From positions 17,443,501-17,507,500 of the forward strand of contig NW_020825289.1 in NCBI RefSeq assembly GCF_003286085.1: 64,000 nucleotides of DNA, in the 5' to 3' direction. Below the pieces are notes generated by a model. It was not told where the DNA came from. It did not search any database and saw nothing but the letters and a program-made list of their open reading frames with translations. Position 1 is the stretch's first letter; every line of letters starts with the position of its first letter. Source of the stretch: Drosophila persimilis. Taxonomy: Eukaryota > Arthropoda > Insecta > Diptera > Drosophilidae. The translations under genes were made by a program, and so were the position numbers. Below are positions 12,801 through 23,433 of the stretch, one piece after another.

Positions 12801-15800
12801 GGACTTTGACACTGCAATTGTAGCACACGATGGGAGCACCTAAAAGAAAGTCTTCGGACATGGCCTCTGTCTGTCAGCTCCCACCCCTAATGGCTGCCAT
12901 ATTTTTAGAGCATTACGCAGTACGCACAGTAAACGGCAGAGCCAGGGCAGCGGGAGCCCAGGGGAAAAGCAAATTCAAACTCTGCTCGTGATTAGTAAAT
13001 TTAAGGCGCGGTGTTAGGTGCGATATCTCCATCTCCATATGCTTTGTGCCATCCATCCATCTCTCCATCCGAACATTCACGCTCGATGGCCACATCTCAA
13101 ACATGTATCTGTATCTACGGTATGCTCTCAGGGGGGAAACGACACGTCGTTCTGTTGCGCTGATGCTCCAAAGAAGTGCGACTTTTAACATCCAACTGTT
13201 CCCGCTTCCTTCTGTTTTCTCAATTCAAATCCACATAGATACACACTCGAGCACATTTGGACAGCGTTTGGGCCACGTTTGGGAGCCATAAAATAGCGCC
13301 ACTTCTCGAAATCGCACTTCCCTGGCAAGGGGCAGCCATCTCCCCGCCCCAGCCCCATCGTCCAGCCACTCACTCGCTCCGTCACTCTGTCAGCCAGCAG
13401 GCTAGTTAGTTAGTTAGTTAGTTGTTTCGACCAACTTTGATTTTTTCACCTCGTCTTTTACAGTTGTAACACATAAATATTAAAAATAAACACACACACA
13501 TACGACAAGTGCTGCCCTAACTGTGCATTGAGTATGCAGATCGAGGAGATGTACTCTCCAGTGGCCAGCAGCTAGGTCCATGTCCATTCAGAGCACATAT
13601 CTTTAAATGCCGTAGGATGTAGGGTCTTTAAGTTGGCCTGTACCCAAAAATATACACCATAGAGATTACGAAACATTACGATTATGAAACTACGCTAAAC
13701 TAAACATGTCTACTCCGAATTTAGTCGGGGGCCTTAGCACCTTAGCAACACTCAGTGGTAATTCAAATATGTTCGTGCAGATGAAATATTGTATAACATA
13801 ATATAGATCTGATTACACCCTTAATATATGACAAAAACTCACGCAAAATTGCGGTACAGCCTAATAGAACAGCATATTCGAATCAATCATTGGAACGCAG
13901 TTATTCAGTTAGCAAACACAGAGGACATTAAATTATAGGGAGCTATAACAATCAAACAAACAAACTTTGAAACACACAGAGACACAGCCCCTGATACAGG
14001 TACAGATACAGATATGGATGCACAGATACAAATGCAGATGCTTTTACACCTGGCCTGGAGCGGACATTTTAGTTGGTCTCTGGTCTCTGGTCCAGACGAG
14101 GCCAAGCGAAACGAAACGAAATGAAAACCGCACAAAGCGATTAATTAATTAAAATTGGCAAACATGAATTTATCGCGCAAGCAATTTGCACAATTTGCGC
14201 AAATCAGTTTGTCTGTTTTGGGAGCGAGCGCGAAATGCAAATATCTGCCACAAAATGTACGGACGTGGCCGAGGCCGAGGACGAGGATAGGCCGGACTGG
14301 ACCAGGACAGGACGAGCCTATGCACCTCTGTCTCTCCCCCCTAGTCGTCAGTTGCATGTGCAATGTGCATAATTATTGAAATTTGGAAATTGTGCGGTTT
14401 TTAGCAGCTGCCTACCAGAGCATAGGCTCCGGCATGGCCCAGGCCCCAGCACCAACACCAGCACCAGCTCCAACTCCTGCGAAGGCTCAGGCTCAGGTTC
14501 AGGCTGCTCCAACAGCTAACCGCAACAGGGAACAGAATCCACAGCAACCGCAAAACATTTCAATACAGAATGGATGCCAGGCCTCGCAGTGGCGTGGGCG
14601 ATCGTGGTTTGGGGGCTTAAGCACATATTTCACTAGCTCCGGCCACCGCAAAAATACCAGCACACAAGGGGCAAATGAGGGTCCCAGAAAGGGGTATCCG
14701 CGAAATACATTTGCAATCATGAAATTAATTAAATTAATGCGGGAAACACCAAAAACTCCAGCCGAAAATGGAATAAAATGCGATTCAAGTCTCATTCGCG
14801 GAGCCAGTGAAAGACAGGCAGTAGAAGGAAAAGTTTTCGCATTTCTTTTGCATGCAAATTGTCTTAATTGTGTGGACCTCCATCGCCATCTCCAATCCCT
14901 CTTTCCCCACCAGTGGTGCACAGGCACAGGCACAGGCACCCAATATGCAAATGCTTTTGAATGGCCTGCAACTGTTGCCAGTCCTCTGTATCCTGAGGCC
15001 CCGTTTTGTTGTGCCCAAAAAAGGCTTACGAAATTTATTATGGCAGCCCCTCGCACTGCAGGCGGGATTTGGGCAGGAGATTCCGCAATGCGAGTCATTG
15101 AAATTTATAGTTTTCCACGAGGCAGAGTGGGGGCTAACTTTAAGACCCATTAAAGAGGATTTTAGTCTACCATAATTCAGCATTTTGCGCCCTGGGTAGA
15201 TGGTTTGACAATCGATTTTCTCGATTGGTCTCAATAAAGCACTTCTTTGCATATTTTTCGCACTTTCCCGGCAACTATTGAAAAACGAGCATACGCATCG
15301 TGGCCCAGCGACAACTGGCGTGTGAAAAATGGCAATAAATTAATAAAAGTAATTAATTACAGCGCGCCGAAGGATCCGGGGCCTGAATCGCCTTCCGGCT
15401 GGCAATAAAAATTGAATAAAAACGCAAACATAATTCATTCATTCAGAGATTCACCCGCACAATGGACTGCAGTCGGAGGTAGTGGTAGTGCTGTTGCGGT
15501 GCTGGTGCAGGTGCAGGCAGGGCAAACAGCAAATTGATTGCCGAAATTGAAAGTGCTTGAACAATTGATCAACAATGTGGCGAAATCAGTTTGTTTGCAG
15601 CGTATTAATATGTTTTACAATATAAATATTAATATGTGCTGGCCAGAACGGTTTGATAATTATGTGCGTGCTCCCGCTGCACAAAGTAATTCACAATTTG
15701 CGGCATATTTAAAAGAGCAATTATATCAATTAACACACACACCCACACCCACACCCACCTGGGGAATGCCAATGAGTATGGGCATGGGAATGGGTATGGC

Positions 15801-16276
15801 TACGTGGGAATGGGAGTGGGAGTGGGAGAGAGCCTGCCGAGTTAGTTAAATATACAACTTAATTATTGCTAAATGCACGCGACAAGCGCTCAAGCGCCAG
15901 CTGGTTAGACGTCTCAATTATAGGCCATTTAGCAGATGAAAATCTGAGATGCCAATCGGAAGATCGGAAGTAACTACAGACCACTCCGATACCCTTACCC
16001 ACTCCTCATATAGAAAGATACACGCCTGCAGGTGTGCTCAAGAAATTAGTTTAATTATGGCCAAGCGGTGGGGAAGGGACGGAATGGGATGGATTAATAC
16101 ACACGTTATTATATATTAGCGTAATTCACTTGCCGATCTTAATTACAATATTATATACGTACTCCCCTCTCTCTGATCGCCTATCTTCCGTCTGTTCCAC
16201 AGAGGGGAGCGGAGCGGAAAAACTACAATACAATCGAGTACTTACCCAACACATTGGCCCCAAGATTGTTCAGCAT
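9686..16276 (-). CDS. otp: Orthopedia homeobox transcription factor, 5' half (three coding exons; 3' part outside window)
   Basis: Orthopedia is a nuclear PRD-class homeodomain transcription factor; Drosophila otp acts in nervous-system and hindgut development. Coding joins 16276-16246, 10642-10377 and 9841-9686 on the minus strand (31+266+156 nt, 151 codons, in frame across both junctions). The start ATG is preceded by GGCAAAC, a fair fly context, and begins [11 protein letters not shown]. Residues 43-95 are Gly/Ser/Asn-rich. The homeodomain begins at about residue 106 with [18 protein letters not shown] and is cut after position 46 (ESRVQ). That is a paired-class intron position, so helix 3 is encoded off the left edge. 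The sequence matches otp rather than Rx or homeobrain through [20 protein letters not shown]. The gene is divergent from Rx, with the carbonic-anhydrase-like gene between them. The 5' UTR and promoter are not defined. Confidence 0.93.
9842..10376 (-). other. otp: otp intron 2
   Basis: A 535-nt intron between the Gly-rich exon and the homeodomain exon. It holds a (CT)n tract at about 10336-10356 just inside its donor end, and a T/G-rich TTTTTG repeat at about 10186-10207. No other feature seen. Confidence 0.8.
10377..10642 (-). CDS. otp: otp coding exon 2 (Gly/Ser/Asn-rich N-terminal region)
   Basis: This exon is 266 nt. The acceptor TTTCGCTGCAG is followed by codons completing Gly11, then [17 protein letters not shown], a Gly-rich run and [11 protein letters not shown]. 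The donor is CAG/GTGAGA. Adding the 31 nt of exon 1 gives exactly 99 codons, which supports the joins. Confidence 0.9.
13404..13423. repeat. (AGTT)n microsatellite
   Basis: Five consecutive AGTT units in otp intron 1. Confidence 0.85.
14726..14736. promoter_or_regulatory. P3-type paired-homeodomain dimer site
   Basis: The sequence TAATTAAATTA fits the palindromic P3 consensus TAATYNRATTA bound by cooperative dimers of PRD-class homeodomains, the class encoded by otp and Rx. It lies in otp intron 1. Motif match only. Confidence 0.35.
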
Positions 16277-16496
16277 GTTTGCCGAGAAGTTGCGTATGGA
16301 TAAAGTCGACAGCTTGTCGCCTTTTGCTGGTAGCCCGCTTGAATAGTGAAGGTTCAATCGTTTCAGTGTTCAATTCCGAATTCAATTTGATTGAATCGGG
16401 AAACGTGTTTGGGGCAGAATCCCAGTGAGATGTTCTGCTCGTATACTCGTCTATCACAGTACGTTTATGCTCGTCTTCATCTTCAGTTCGATTCAC
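16242..16496 (-). other. possible overlapping upstream ORF in the otp leader
   Basis: An ATG at 16496-16494, in an A-at-minus-3 context (TTGAAATG), opens a frame that passes through the otp start codon in another register. In genomic DNA it closes at a TAA inside the otp donor. In the spliced mRNA it would continue into exon 2 and end at a TGA a few codons in. The predicted peptide (starting MNRTEDEDEHKR) has no recognised domain. It matters only if the otp transcript begins upstream of 16496, which is not shown. Confidence 0.4.
16246..16276 (-). CDS. otp: otp coding exon 1
   Basis: The exon encodes [10 protein letters not shown] plus the first base of a Gly codon, ending at a strong donor G/GTAAGT. 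The phase fits exon 2 exactly (G+GC=Gly). The start is the only ATG in this frame near the donor. An overlapping upstream ORF in another frame is reported separately. Confidence 0.85.
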
Positions 16497-18117
16497 ATTT
16501 CAATTTCTTGGTGCTGTTTCCAAATGGGTGTGGCTGGAAGCAAACATAGCTATTAGTATGTAGAGACTGATCTGGGACGGGCACTCCTAATAGAAGCAAT
16601 CCCATATGTATTTATATCCATATATTTGCTGTGCCCCTTAAGGGTAATATACAAAACATAATATAATTGAATCTGTTGGCGTATGAGCTTTAAGTTTTGG
16701 AATCTATGGTATGAAGGATTAACTACCATGATCTACCATTCTCTCAATTTAACTTTAGGAAGAGTCTCGCAATTTTTTAACGAATACTTATTTACTTACA
16801 TGTTCTTCAGGAAATCAAATAGAAACCCTTTCCACCTTTCTTCCCCTTGTCCTTATCCTTATGCTTAAACCAAATAAATAAGTATTCAGATCTGCAGTAT
16901 AGATATCCAGAAAGCCTAATTTATTACTACATCTTTAAAATGGTATGTCATCAGCGCTAAACCGCATCGGATCCCCTGTCCCGTTTTTAGCTTCGATTCG
17001 ATTCCCTAGAAAACTAAATCCATTTCACTTTCGTTAACCGCAGCAGCTTGTGCAGACCTTCGATTGTTTTTGCATTGACTTTTATTGCTCATTTTGGCCT
17101 AAAACTTACCTACGTGGAGATCGACCTCCTCCGCCGTCGCCTTCTGCTGCTGCTGCTACTGCCTCTTTATGTGTGTGGCAAGTCGTTGGGTTAGCGGTCA
17201 GAGTTCAGTTCATAGTTCGGGGCTGACCAGAACAGACCAGGGTAGACGGCTGAGACGCTCAAATTGCCATAGTAAAATTAATTAAATGCCTTGACCATAA
17301 AAAAGCCAAAGAAATTAAATCGAAGTCACTTGGCCGGAAGTTGGAAAGTTTCCTTCGGCACGCACAAACACACAATCGCTAGCTCACTCACTCACACGCA
17401 CACACACACACACATATAGCCATGCACAGGTAAAGCACGCAAGGAAACGGAAGTCGTATCGTTTATTGATGAGCTGTTTGACCAACTGACAGCAGGGAAG
17501 GAGGATAGCAGGACACTGTCCAAGAGGGGAACCCCGGGTCTTCCTCCCTGTCTTCGGGTGCGGTCTACTTCTCTTGTTTTTCGGTTTTGTTTTAATTGAT
17601 TGCGTTAAATGCCGTCAACCTCTTTGATTTTTCGCACATTTTCACTTTTATAAATCGTGTTATTCGGGTCTCAGTAAATCATTGTCGATCTTGGGAAAGT
17701 TTATCTTGACTTTAGCGACGGGTTTTGACTTAGGGTTTGAGTGTAGGCTTGAGTTTGGGCTTTGGTTAGCGTGGCGGGACCGAACGTAACGGAGCAGAAC
17801 GGAAACGACCGCGTAGCGCTGCCAAGGCGGACTCGCTTGCATTTGAGACAAGCGCGAAAAAATCAAAACGAATTGACTCCGGCTCTGATAACGTCGTCGA
17901 CAGACATCGACGCTGCCCTGCGCACTGGTGTCGAATCAAATCGCCTCCCATCCACCCTCCACGCAGCTCTGGACACCCACCCCCGGGCTCGGATTCACTT
18001 GGCGCTACGAGACACTGTTTATCTTTCGCCCCCCCCTCGCTGGCGTTATCCGCCTGCGGGGTTATCTCCTGCATTGATTTGCAAAAAAAACACACTAAAT
18101 AGAAGCCAGAAGCAATC
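16277..18117. other. otp leader and proximal upstream region
   Basis: No further otp coding sequence. On the minus strand, a TTTGCTTCCAG at about 16530-16540 could be the acceptor of a non-coding first exon. A (CA)n tract lies at 17399-17414. Base composition turns GC-rich from about 17.76 kb towards the hub at 18.1 kb. Confidence 0.45.
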
Positions 18118-18330
18118 GGTGAGCGAGAGAGAGGGACAGCAACAAGCGCCAGCTGCCATCTTGCTTTCAGCCATCTTCCGCGCCAGAGCGAGATAACCAG
18201 CGATAGCTGTGCGCAATGGGCCCCGCCCTCGACTGTGCTCTGGCCAATGGGCGAACGAGCGCGAGTGTTCCGGGATTTCTCCAGTTTTGGCGCCCATTTC
18301 GATAGCCCGTCCTTGGGCCTATCGATAACT
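18118..18330. promoter_or_regulatory. candidate promoter, boundary or Polycomb-response hub upstream of otp
   Basis: A GC-rich block with several motifs packed together. It has a GAGA tract (about 18122-18134), two GCCATC cores 15 bp apart (18155-18160 and 18170-18175; the Pho core is GCCAT), and three CGATA cores (18201-18205, 18300-18304 and 18323-18327; BEAF-32 type). The last lies inside an exact DRE, TATCGATA, at 18320-18327. CAATGGG motifs lie at about 18215 and 18245. DRE and CGATA motifs mark housekeeping-type promoters and domain boundaries in flies; GAGA plus Pho motifs mark Polycomb response elements. The sequence does not say which applies. Confidence 0.4.
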
Positions 18331-18755
18331 GATAGATGGTGAACTCCCGTCTCCCGAATCCACCCACAAGCTGTTCGACAACTGGTTGCTTTGGCAACCA
18401 TCTCCGTCCGGCTCACAGTTATTGCCAAAAGTCCGCTCTTCGGTGGCGGGCAGGTCTCAGATTTTTGTACATTCGTCGCTCCCTGAAGTGCCTCCGCAGC
18501 ATCTCTGCCACGTGTCAACTTCACCTGTTGTCGTTTATTAGTTTCTGTTTCCGCCCGGTCTGTATTTTCCCCCGTGTTTGGTTGGAATATAAATGCGGGG
18601 GTTGCGGGTGGTAGGTCCCCTGAACTTTCAGCGGAATTTTGATAATATTTTGCATGCTGCACAAATGTTGAATTAGCCAGACAACGGAATGCCGACCAAA
18701 ATGAGAACTTGTCATGGTAACCGCACGGTTCAAAGGATCTCCTCCACTCATTTCG

Positions 18756-18760
<5 letters not shown>

Positions 18761-18796
<36 letters not shown>
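18761..18796. repeat. (CT)18 microsatellite
   Basis: An uninterrupted 36-bp CT run, the longest pure dinucleotide tract in the window, about 430 bp from the motif hub at 18.1-18.33 kb. Confidence 0.9.
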
Positions 18797-18800
<4 letters not shown>

Positions 18801-19496
18801 CTGTCTCTCTATCTCGCCACTTGTCCCCTGGATGGTTCGTCTACAGTTTTCTCTTCGCCTTTCCATTCATTCATTTTATTATATTCCATTGGCCTCGTAC
18901 CCCTTATGGCAGGAGCGTTAATTAAAAACTCAAAGGACCAAATGAAAGCCACGAACAGAATGCACAAAAACAAATCAGTTGTAGAGATGCGGAAAGGAGT
19001 CACACATTCGTTTATGTTTATTTTCATATATGAACGTATATATATTCCTAACGCCACAGTATTTCTACTTTATGTTATTGCGCTAGTCACAAGGAGTTTA
19101 CATAGTTGTGGGCTTTGAAAAAAATTATTTACTTATACTATCATTTTTGTTGTGAATATTGTTTGTAAGCAGACATGTAGGAGCACTAGAGGGTATAACT
19201 TACATAGGAACGATCGGTCTAAAATCCGAGCAGTCGCTAGAGTTTACGAACAATGGATGCGCAAGGGTATCTACTCTTTCGGCTCTCGAAGCTACCCATC
19301 CCTAGCCTTATTATAAGTATCCGTTTTGCTAGTCGAATGAAAAATAAATAAATTGAATTAAAAATTATTGGTTCGTATGAACTGCTGTATATTCTAAAGG
19401 GTCAAAACCCTATTAGCTCAGACGTGAATTATCGTTGCATACTGTAAATTAGACACAATCTGGAACACATTCCTTTGTGAATTAATTAGGTTTGAA

Positions 19497-19591
19497 GAGA
19501 TTAATCTCAAATTTAGTCCGTCTGAATTGTGATAAAGCTTATGCGCTATTCTTGTTAAATGCATTTCAGTGTATAATTTAATTGTGTCATC
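19497..19591 (+). repeat. diverged dispersed repeat, copy A
   Basis: This segment shares blocks such as ATCTCAAATTTA, TGAATTGTGATAAAGCTT and TCAGTGTATAATT with 21484-21565 in the same orientation. Family unknown; probably an old transposon fragment. Confidence 0.5.
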
Positions 19592-21307
19592 TAAGTACGA
19601 TACGGATACTATTATGATACATGATAAATATATGTATGTTTGACTAAAACTTTGAATTAAATTTATGCCAAATCTCCATTCAAATTTCACCCGGTATCTA
19701 ATATGGAGGTTTTCCTCTATGTAGTCAACTCTTAGGCCATAAAAATGTTTCCCCCAATTTTTGGTTAGTGTATTATAAAGCAAACAAGAGAAACAAATCG
19801 TGATAACATCTCAATACAGTGTTGGCTCGCTTATTAGAGCTTCTACAACGAATTTCGATTCTTTTACTTTTTGCCATTACGAAATAAAACAAATAAACAA
19901 CTTTTGAGCGTGTTAATTAAACAAAAGCGCTTTTGGAATGAAATAAAAAGCACAACAGCAACAACAACAAAAGCCACAAGAATAAATTTCGGGTGTAGAG
20001 AACTATTGAATTTCACAACATTTGCCGAGGATAATCATTAGGAGGAGGAGTCGATTGGGGTTCAATTTTGAATGCTGGGCATGAGCATGTCGTAAATCAC
20101 TTTGACAAAAGCCAGGGAGAACCGACTAGTGACTGTGACTAGGACAGCTGCGAAATCCTTGAGATTCTTGCTCCGGCATACCAAAAGCCTTGTCGCAAAA
20201 TCGTCAGCTCAAATGCAAAGGATTCGGCTTTGGCTGCTCTTTTGGCATGCACGAAACGAAGCATTTTTTGGCAATCGTTTAAGCCCGCCCAAAGTGTGAG
20301 AGTGGGCTGGTTGGCTGACTGGTAGCTGGCGACGGGCGGCGGGTGGCGTGCGGAGGACCAACAAGTACGTGCATCCAAACAGATTTCCAGTTAGCAGCTC
20401 ACAACAATTCGCTTTTAAGCCAGCGCATAAATCAACCTCAGAAGATATCCTATCCCCAAAAATACACGAGCAGCGAAGTAGGAATACAATTTGAGGGGTA
20501 AAAAGTTGGTTTTTTTTCCGTGCCGCGGCATTTTATTGAAAGGATAATCGATGGCAGCGACTGACTGCTGGCAGCGGCGCATTAAAGGATTTGACTTTGA
20601 GGCTACTTTAAAACTCAACTCAAGAAGATGTCGACGAACTGAGCGATTGCGGTCGATTTAATTGAATGATGAATTGCGCCGGACACTGGGGAGGAGGAAG
20701 GCGCTGGCACGGGTTGAAGGAACATCTTTAGTCGTCACGATGTACAAAGGATGCCGGGAAGGGGTCCCTAGGACAGTAGAAGGCAGTAGCAGCTTCCAAC
20801 GACAAAGATGAATACGCATAATCAGTCAAAATTTATGACAAGCTCGAACCGAAAAGCCAGCTTAAGCTTATTTAATTGGCCCAGGTCCAGTGGCCCCGAG
20901 AGAGTCCCTCAGGACACGCCTAATTAGCATTGGGGTACACATAGGATGATAGCCATTTTTTGTCGGCCGATGTTTCCATCTCCATCTCCGACTCCGAATG
21001 CGACTCTGACGGATGGCTCCACTGGAAAACTCAGTGGTAATTTGTCTAGGCTGAAACGGGCTACTTGTCCCTCCGCTGCTCAAAGTTCAGGCATCCCGTC
21101 CTGCGTTTTGCTCGATTTGTTCTGCAAGGAGGCGCCCAGCACACAAAAAATGCGCAAAAAGGGGAACACAGCTTAGTGCAGTTTCGTGTAACGCATTACT
21201 CTTGCTTAACATATTCCCGGCTGTTTGACTTTTCCTTTCTTTTGTTTTGGATCTTGGATATTGATTATGGTTGCTCCGCGAAGTTGGATTTGTAAAATTG
21301 TACTTGT

Positions 21308-21735
21308 AAAATTTGTAAGAAGTGTTCGTTATATTATAAAAAAATGGTTTTTGTACGTTAAATTACAAACTTTTGATTCTAAGCTGTTTCCTACCGTTTA
21401 ACCCCTAACGGGCTATCTTTCGGTTTCGGTATAAATTAGCCACGCTTCAAACCATTGTAATTGATTTTTATTAGTCCTTAACAGATTTATCTCAAATTTA
21501 AATTGAATTGTGATAAAGCTTCTAAGCTTTTCCTTTGTTCGTTCAGTGTGTAATTCAATCTGACAAACATTTATTTTTTAAATATTACAATGAATTACAA
21601 ATATTGTTATATTACAATAAATAAATGGTTTTTGCATGTTTGAATATAAATTTGTTATTGTTCCTACTACTTAATTGCTAGCGTTTAAACTTTCGGCCTG
21701 GGCATAATTTAGCCCAGCTTCAAACCGCAATGGTG
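21308..21735 (+). repeat. diverged tandem duplication with repeat copy B
   Basis: Two diverged units offset by about 270-290 bp share TTATATTA...AAATGGTTTTTG followed by a GTTTAA...CTTTCGG...TAGCC...GCTTCAAACC block (compare 21330-21450 with 21605-21727). Positions 21484-21565 also match the repeat at 19.5 kb. The region is AT-rich and non-coding. I cannot assign a family. Confidence 0.5.
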
Positions 21736-22137
21736 TTTATCTAATACAAAAAGTTGAAAAAAGCTCTTCGCTCTATAACTAACTTCCGGTTTCGAGTTGC
21801 CATTCGAAAAAAAACGAGGTGTATGAAACTGATGGACGTGGTATCGCTACTGGCGTGTAGATGGCGCTTAACATTCTTCGAAATTTTTGTGTAGAGTGCA
21901 TGTAAAATGTATATGGTACATTTTATGTTTTATTTTTACATTCGGTTCAGATCCATTTATTGGTTCCAGAGAATTATTGAACCAGAACTTCCCAGCGCGG
22001 AATATTCAAAATTTAGATTAAAATTTTAGAGACGATCAAAAATTACACTGTAGATCACATCCTCAAGCTTAGAATTTATAATATATCCCCAAGATCTATT
22101 TTAAAAATAAAAAAAAGTCTTCACCATGGCTATTCCT

Positions 22138-22245
22138 GAAGATATATTGAGGAGAAGTTGAAGTTTTCCGAAATGCTGCCTCTTGGCTGTTACATAAATC
22201 TACCCGAATCGTATATACCCTTATACTCTTTGAGTATCAGCAATA
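22138..22245 (+). mobile_element. DINE-1/INE-1-like 3' end fragment
   Basis: The order CCGAAATGCTGCCTCTTGGC, TGTTACATAAATCTACCCGA, TATACCCTTATACTC and GAGTATCAG matches the conserved tail of DINE-1/INE-1 elements (a CGGAAAC/TGCTTCCT block, GCTGTTACATA, then TATACCC...GAGTA). Only the tail is clear. Confidence 0.6.
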
Positions 22246-23168
22246 AGAACGAAAGAAGAAGAACAATCTTTAGAAAAATATTGCCAACATTTTATGGACA
22301 CCGCCTTCGGCCATACGGTTGATTTTTTCCTATCGAAAATAATCTTATTAATCAATTGGTTTAAAGTTTCAGGTATCAGATCAAATTTTGTTGTAATAAT
22401 TATTAATGAAATAATAATAATTAAATAATGAAATAACATTTTTGAATATCACTGGCACGCGTTCCTACAAGTAGTGTCCCCATGCTCTAAAATTTTCGGC
22501 ATTAGAAGTCTACAAGAACATTCCTCAAAGCACCAATTCTATAATTGATCTGCCAATGACGAAGTATGCCAATTAGGATGAATTATGGCATTCTATTAGG
22601 CATGCACGTTCCGAAGCAAAAGCAATGGATCTGAAACAGTGTTACATTAGTTGTTAGATAGATCGATGGCGTACTCAATTAGTTGATGAGTGATCCCAAT
22701 CTCTGGCTGGGCCCACAACAATCATCCCCCGACCACTTCCCACCCCTGTGGTTCCTGTAGGCGTACTTGTTTCCCCAACTCCAACTCCAGCACTCCTCCT
22801 ATATGCCAATGATACCATTATTTAAAGCATCGGACAGAGGGAAACCTCTTGTTTCCATTGAGAGAGCAACAAAGACGCAAGGGAAATGCACACTTTGGCT
22901 CGAAATGAATGTCTTTCGCTTTCAGGAGAGGACAAGGACAAGAACACGGTGCGGTACGGCACGGCAAGTAGCAAACATTGCAAACAAGTAAGCAAAAAAC
23001 GTACACGCCCTAAGCTGCTAATGAGGGACAACTGTAACTGTAGGCTGTGAAAACACTCACACAAAGGCGACAGTCCTCATGAAAGGACGCATGCTGCGAT
23101 ACGGATCGGGATCGGAATAGGGATCGAGATCACATTCGCTAGCAGCTGAGAGAGCCAAACACAGAGAT

Positions 23169-23172
<4 letters not shown>

Positions 23173-23198
<26 letters not shown>
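23173..23198. repeat. (GA)n microsatellite
   Basis: Thirteen GA/AG units, followed by further degenerate GA-rich sequence to about 23220. Confidence 0.85.
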
Positions 23199-23207
<9 letters not shown>

Positions 23208-23408
23208 AAGAGAGAGAGGGTCCAAAGGATACAGTAGTAACAAAACCGCAAAACGATCTTGGGAGAAGGCTCTGTGGTTAAGGAAGAGCTACCTACTCCT
23301 ACCACAGCACTCTCGTTGTTCATTTAACAATCGCACACAGCCGATAATCTGGCCCCATGACAAATATTCTGTAAAATCCAGAACCAAACAGACAACCACC
23401 CGACGGAA

Positions 23409-23433
23409 AGACAGACAGACAGACAGACAGACA
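23409..23433. repeat. (AGAC)n microsatellite
   Basis: Six tandem AGAC units. Confidence 0.85.

Larger units (their letters stand above)
10643..16245 (-). other. otp: otp intron 1
   Basis: A 5.6-kb intron after only ten and a third codons. It contains no convincing exon. An exact paired-homeodomain dimer site (TAATTAAATTA) lies at 14726-14736, an (AGTT)n tract at 13404-13423, and a CA-rich and GGGAAT/GGGAGT-rich stretch at 15735-15830. A frame open on both strands at 14.4-15.15 kb is discussed under rejected items. Fly developmental genes often keep enhancers in such first introns, but none is demonstrable here. Confidence 0.75.

Noticed and set aside
14383-15153. 256-codon open frame on the plus strand with Ala/Pro/Gln-rich start
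   Set aside because: The frame opens at a TTG, not ATG. The opposite strand is open over the same stretch, no domain is seen, and it lies in otp intron 1. Chance openness in biased sequence is the simplest reading.
17399-17414. Regular CA, GA and TC tracts examined as possible CRISPR-like or structured arrays
   Set aside because: They are pure microsatellites without spacers, in a eukaryotic genome.
17766-18662. 298-codon minus-strand open frame
   Set aside because: It starts at GTG; the first ATG is far inside. No recognisable domain, and it covers the GC-rich motif hub, where stop codons are rare for compositional reasons.
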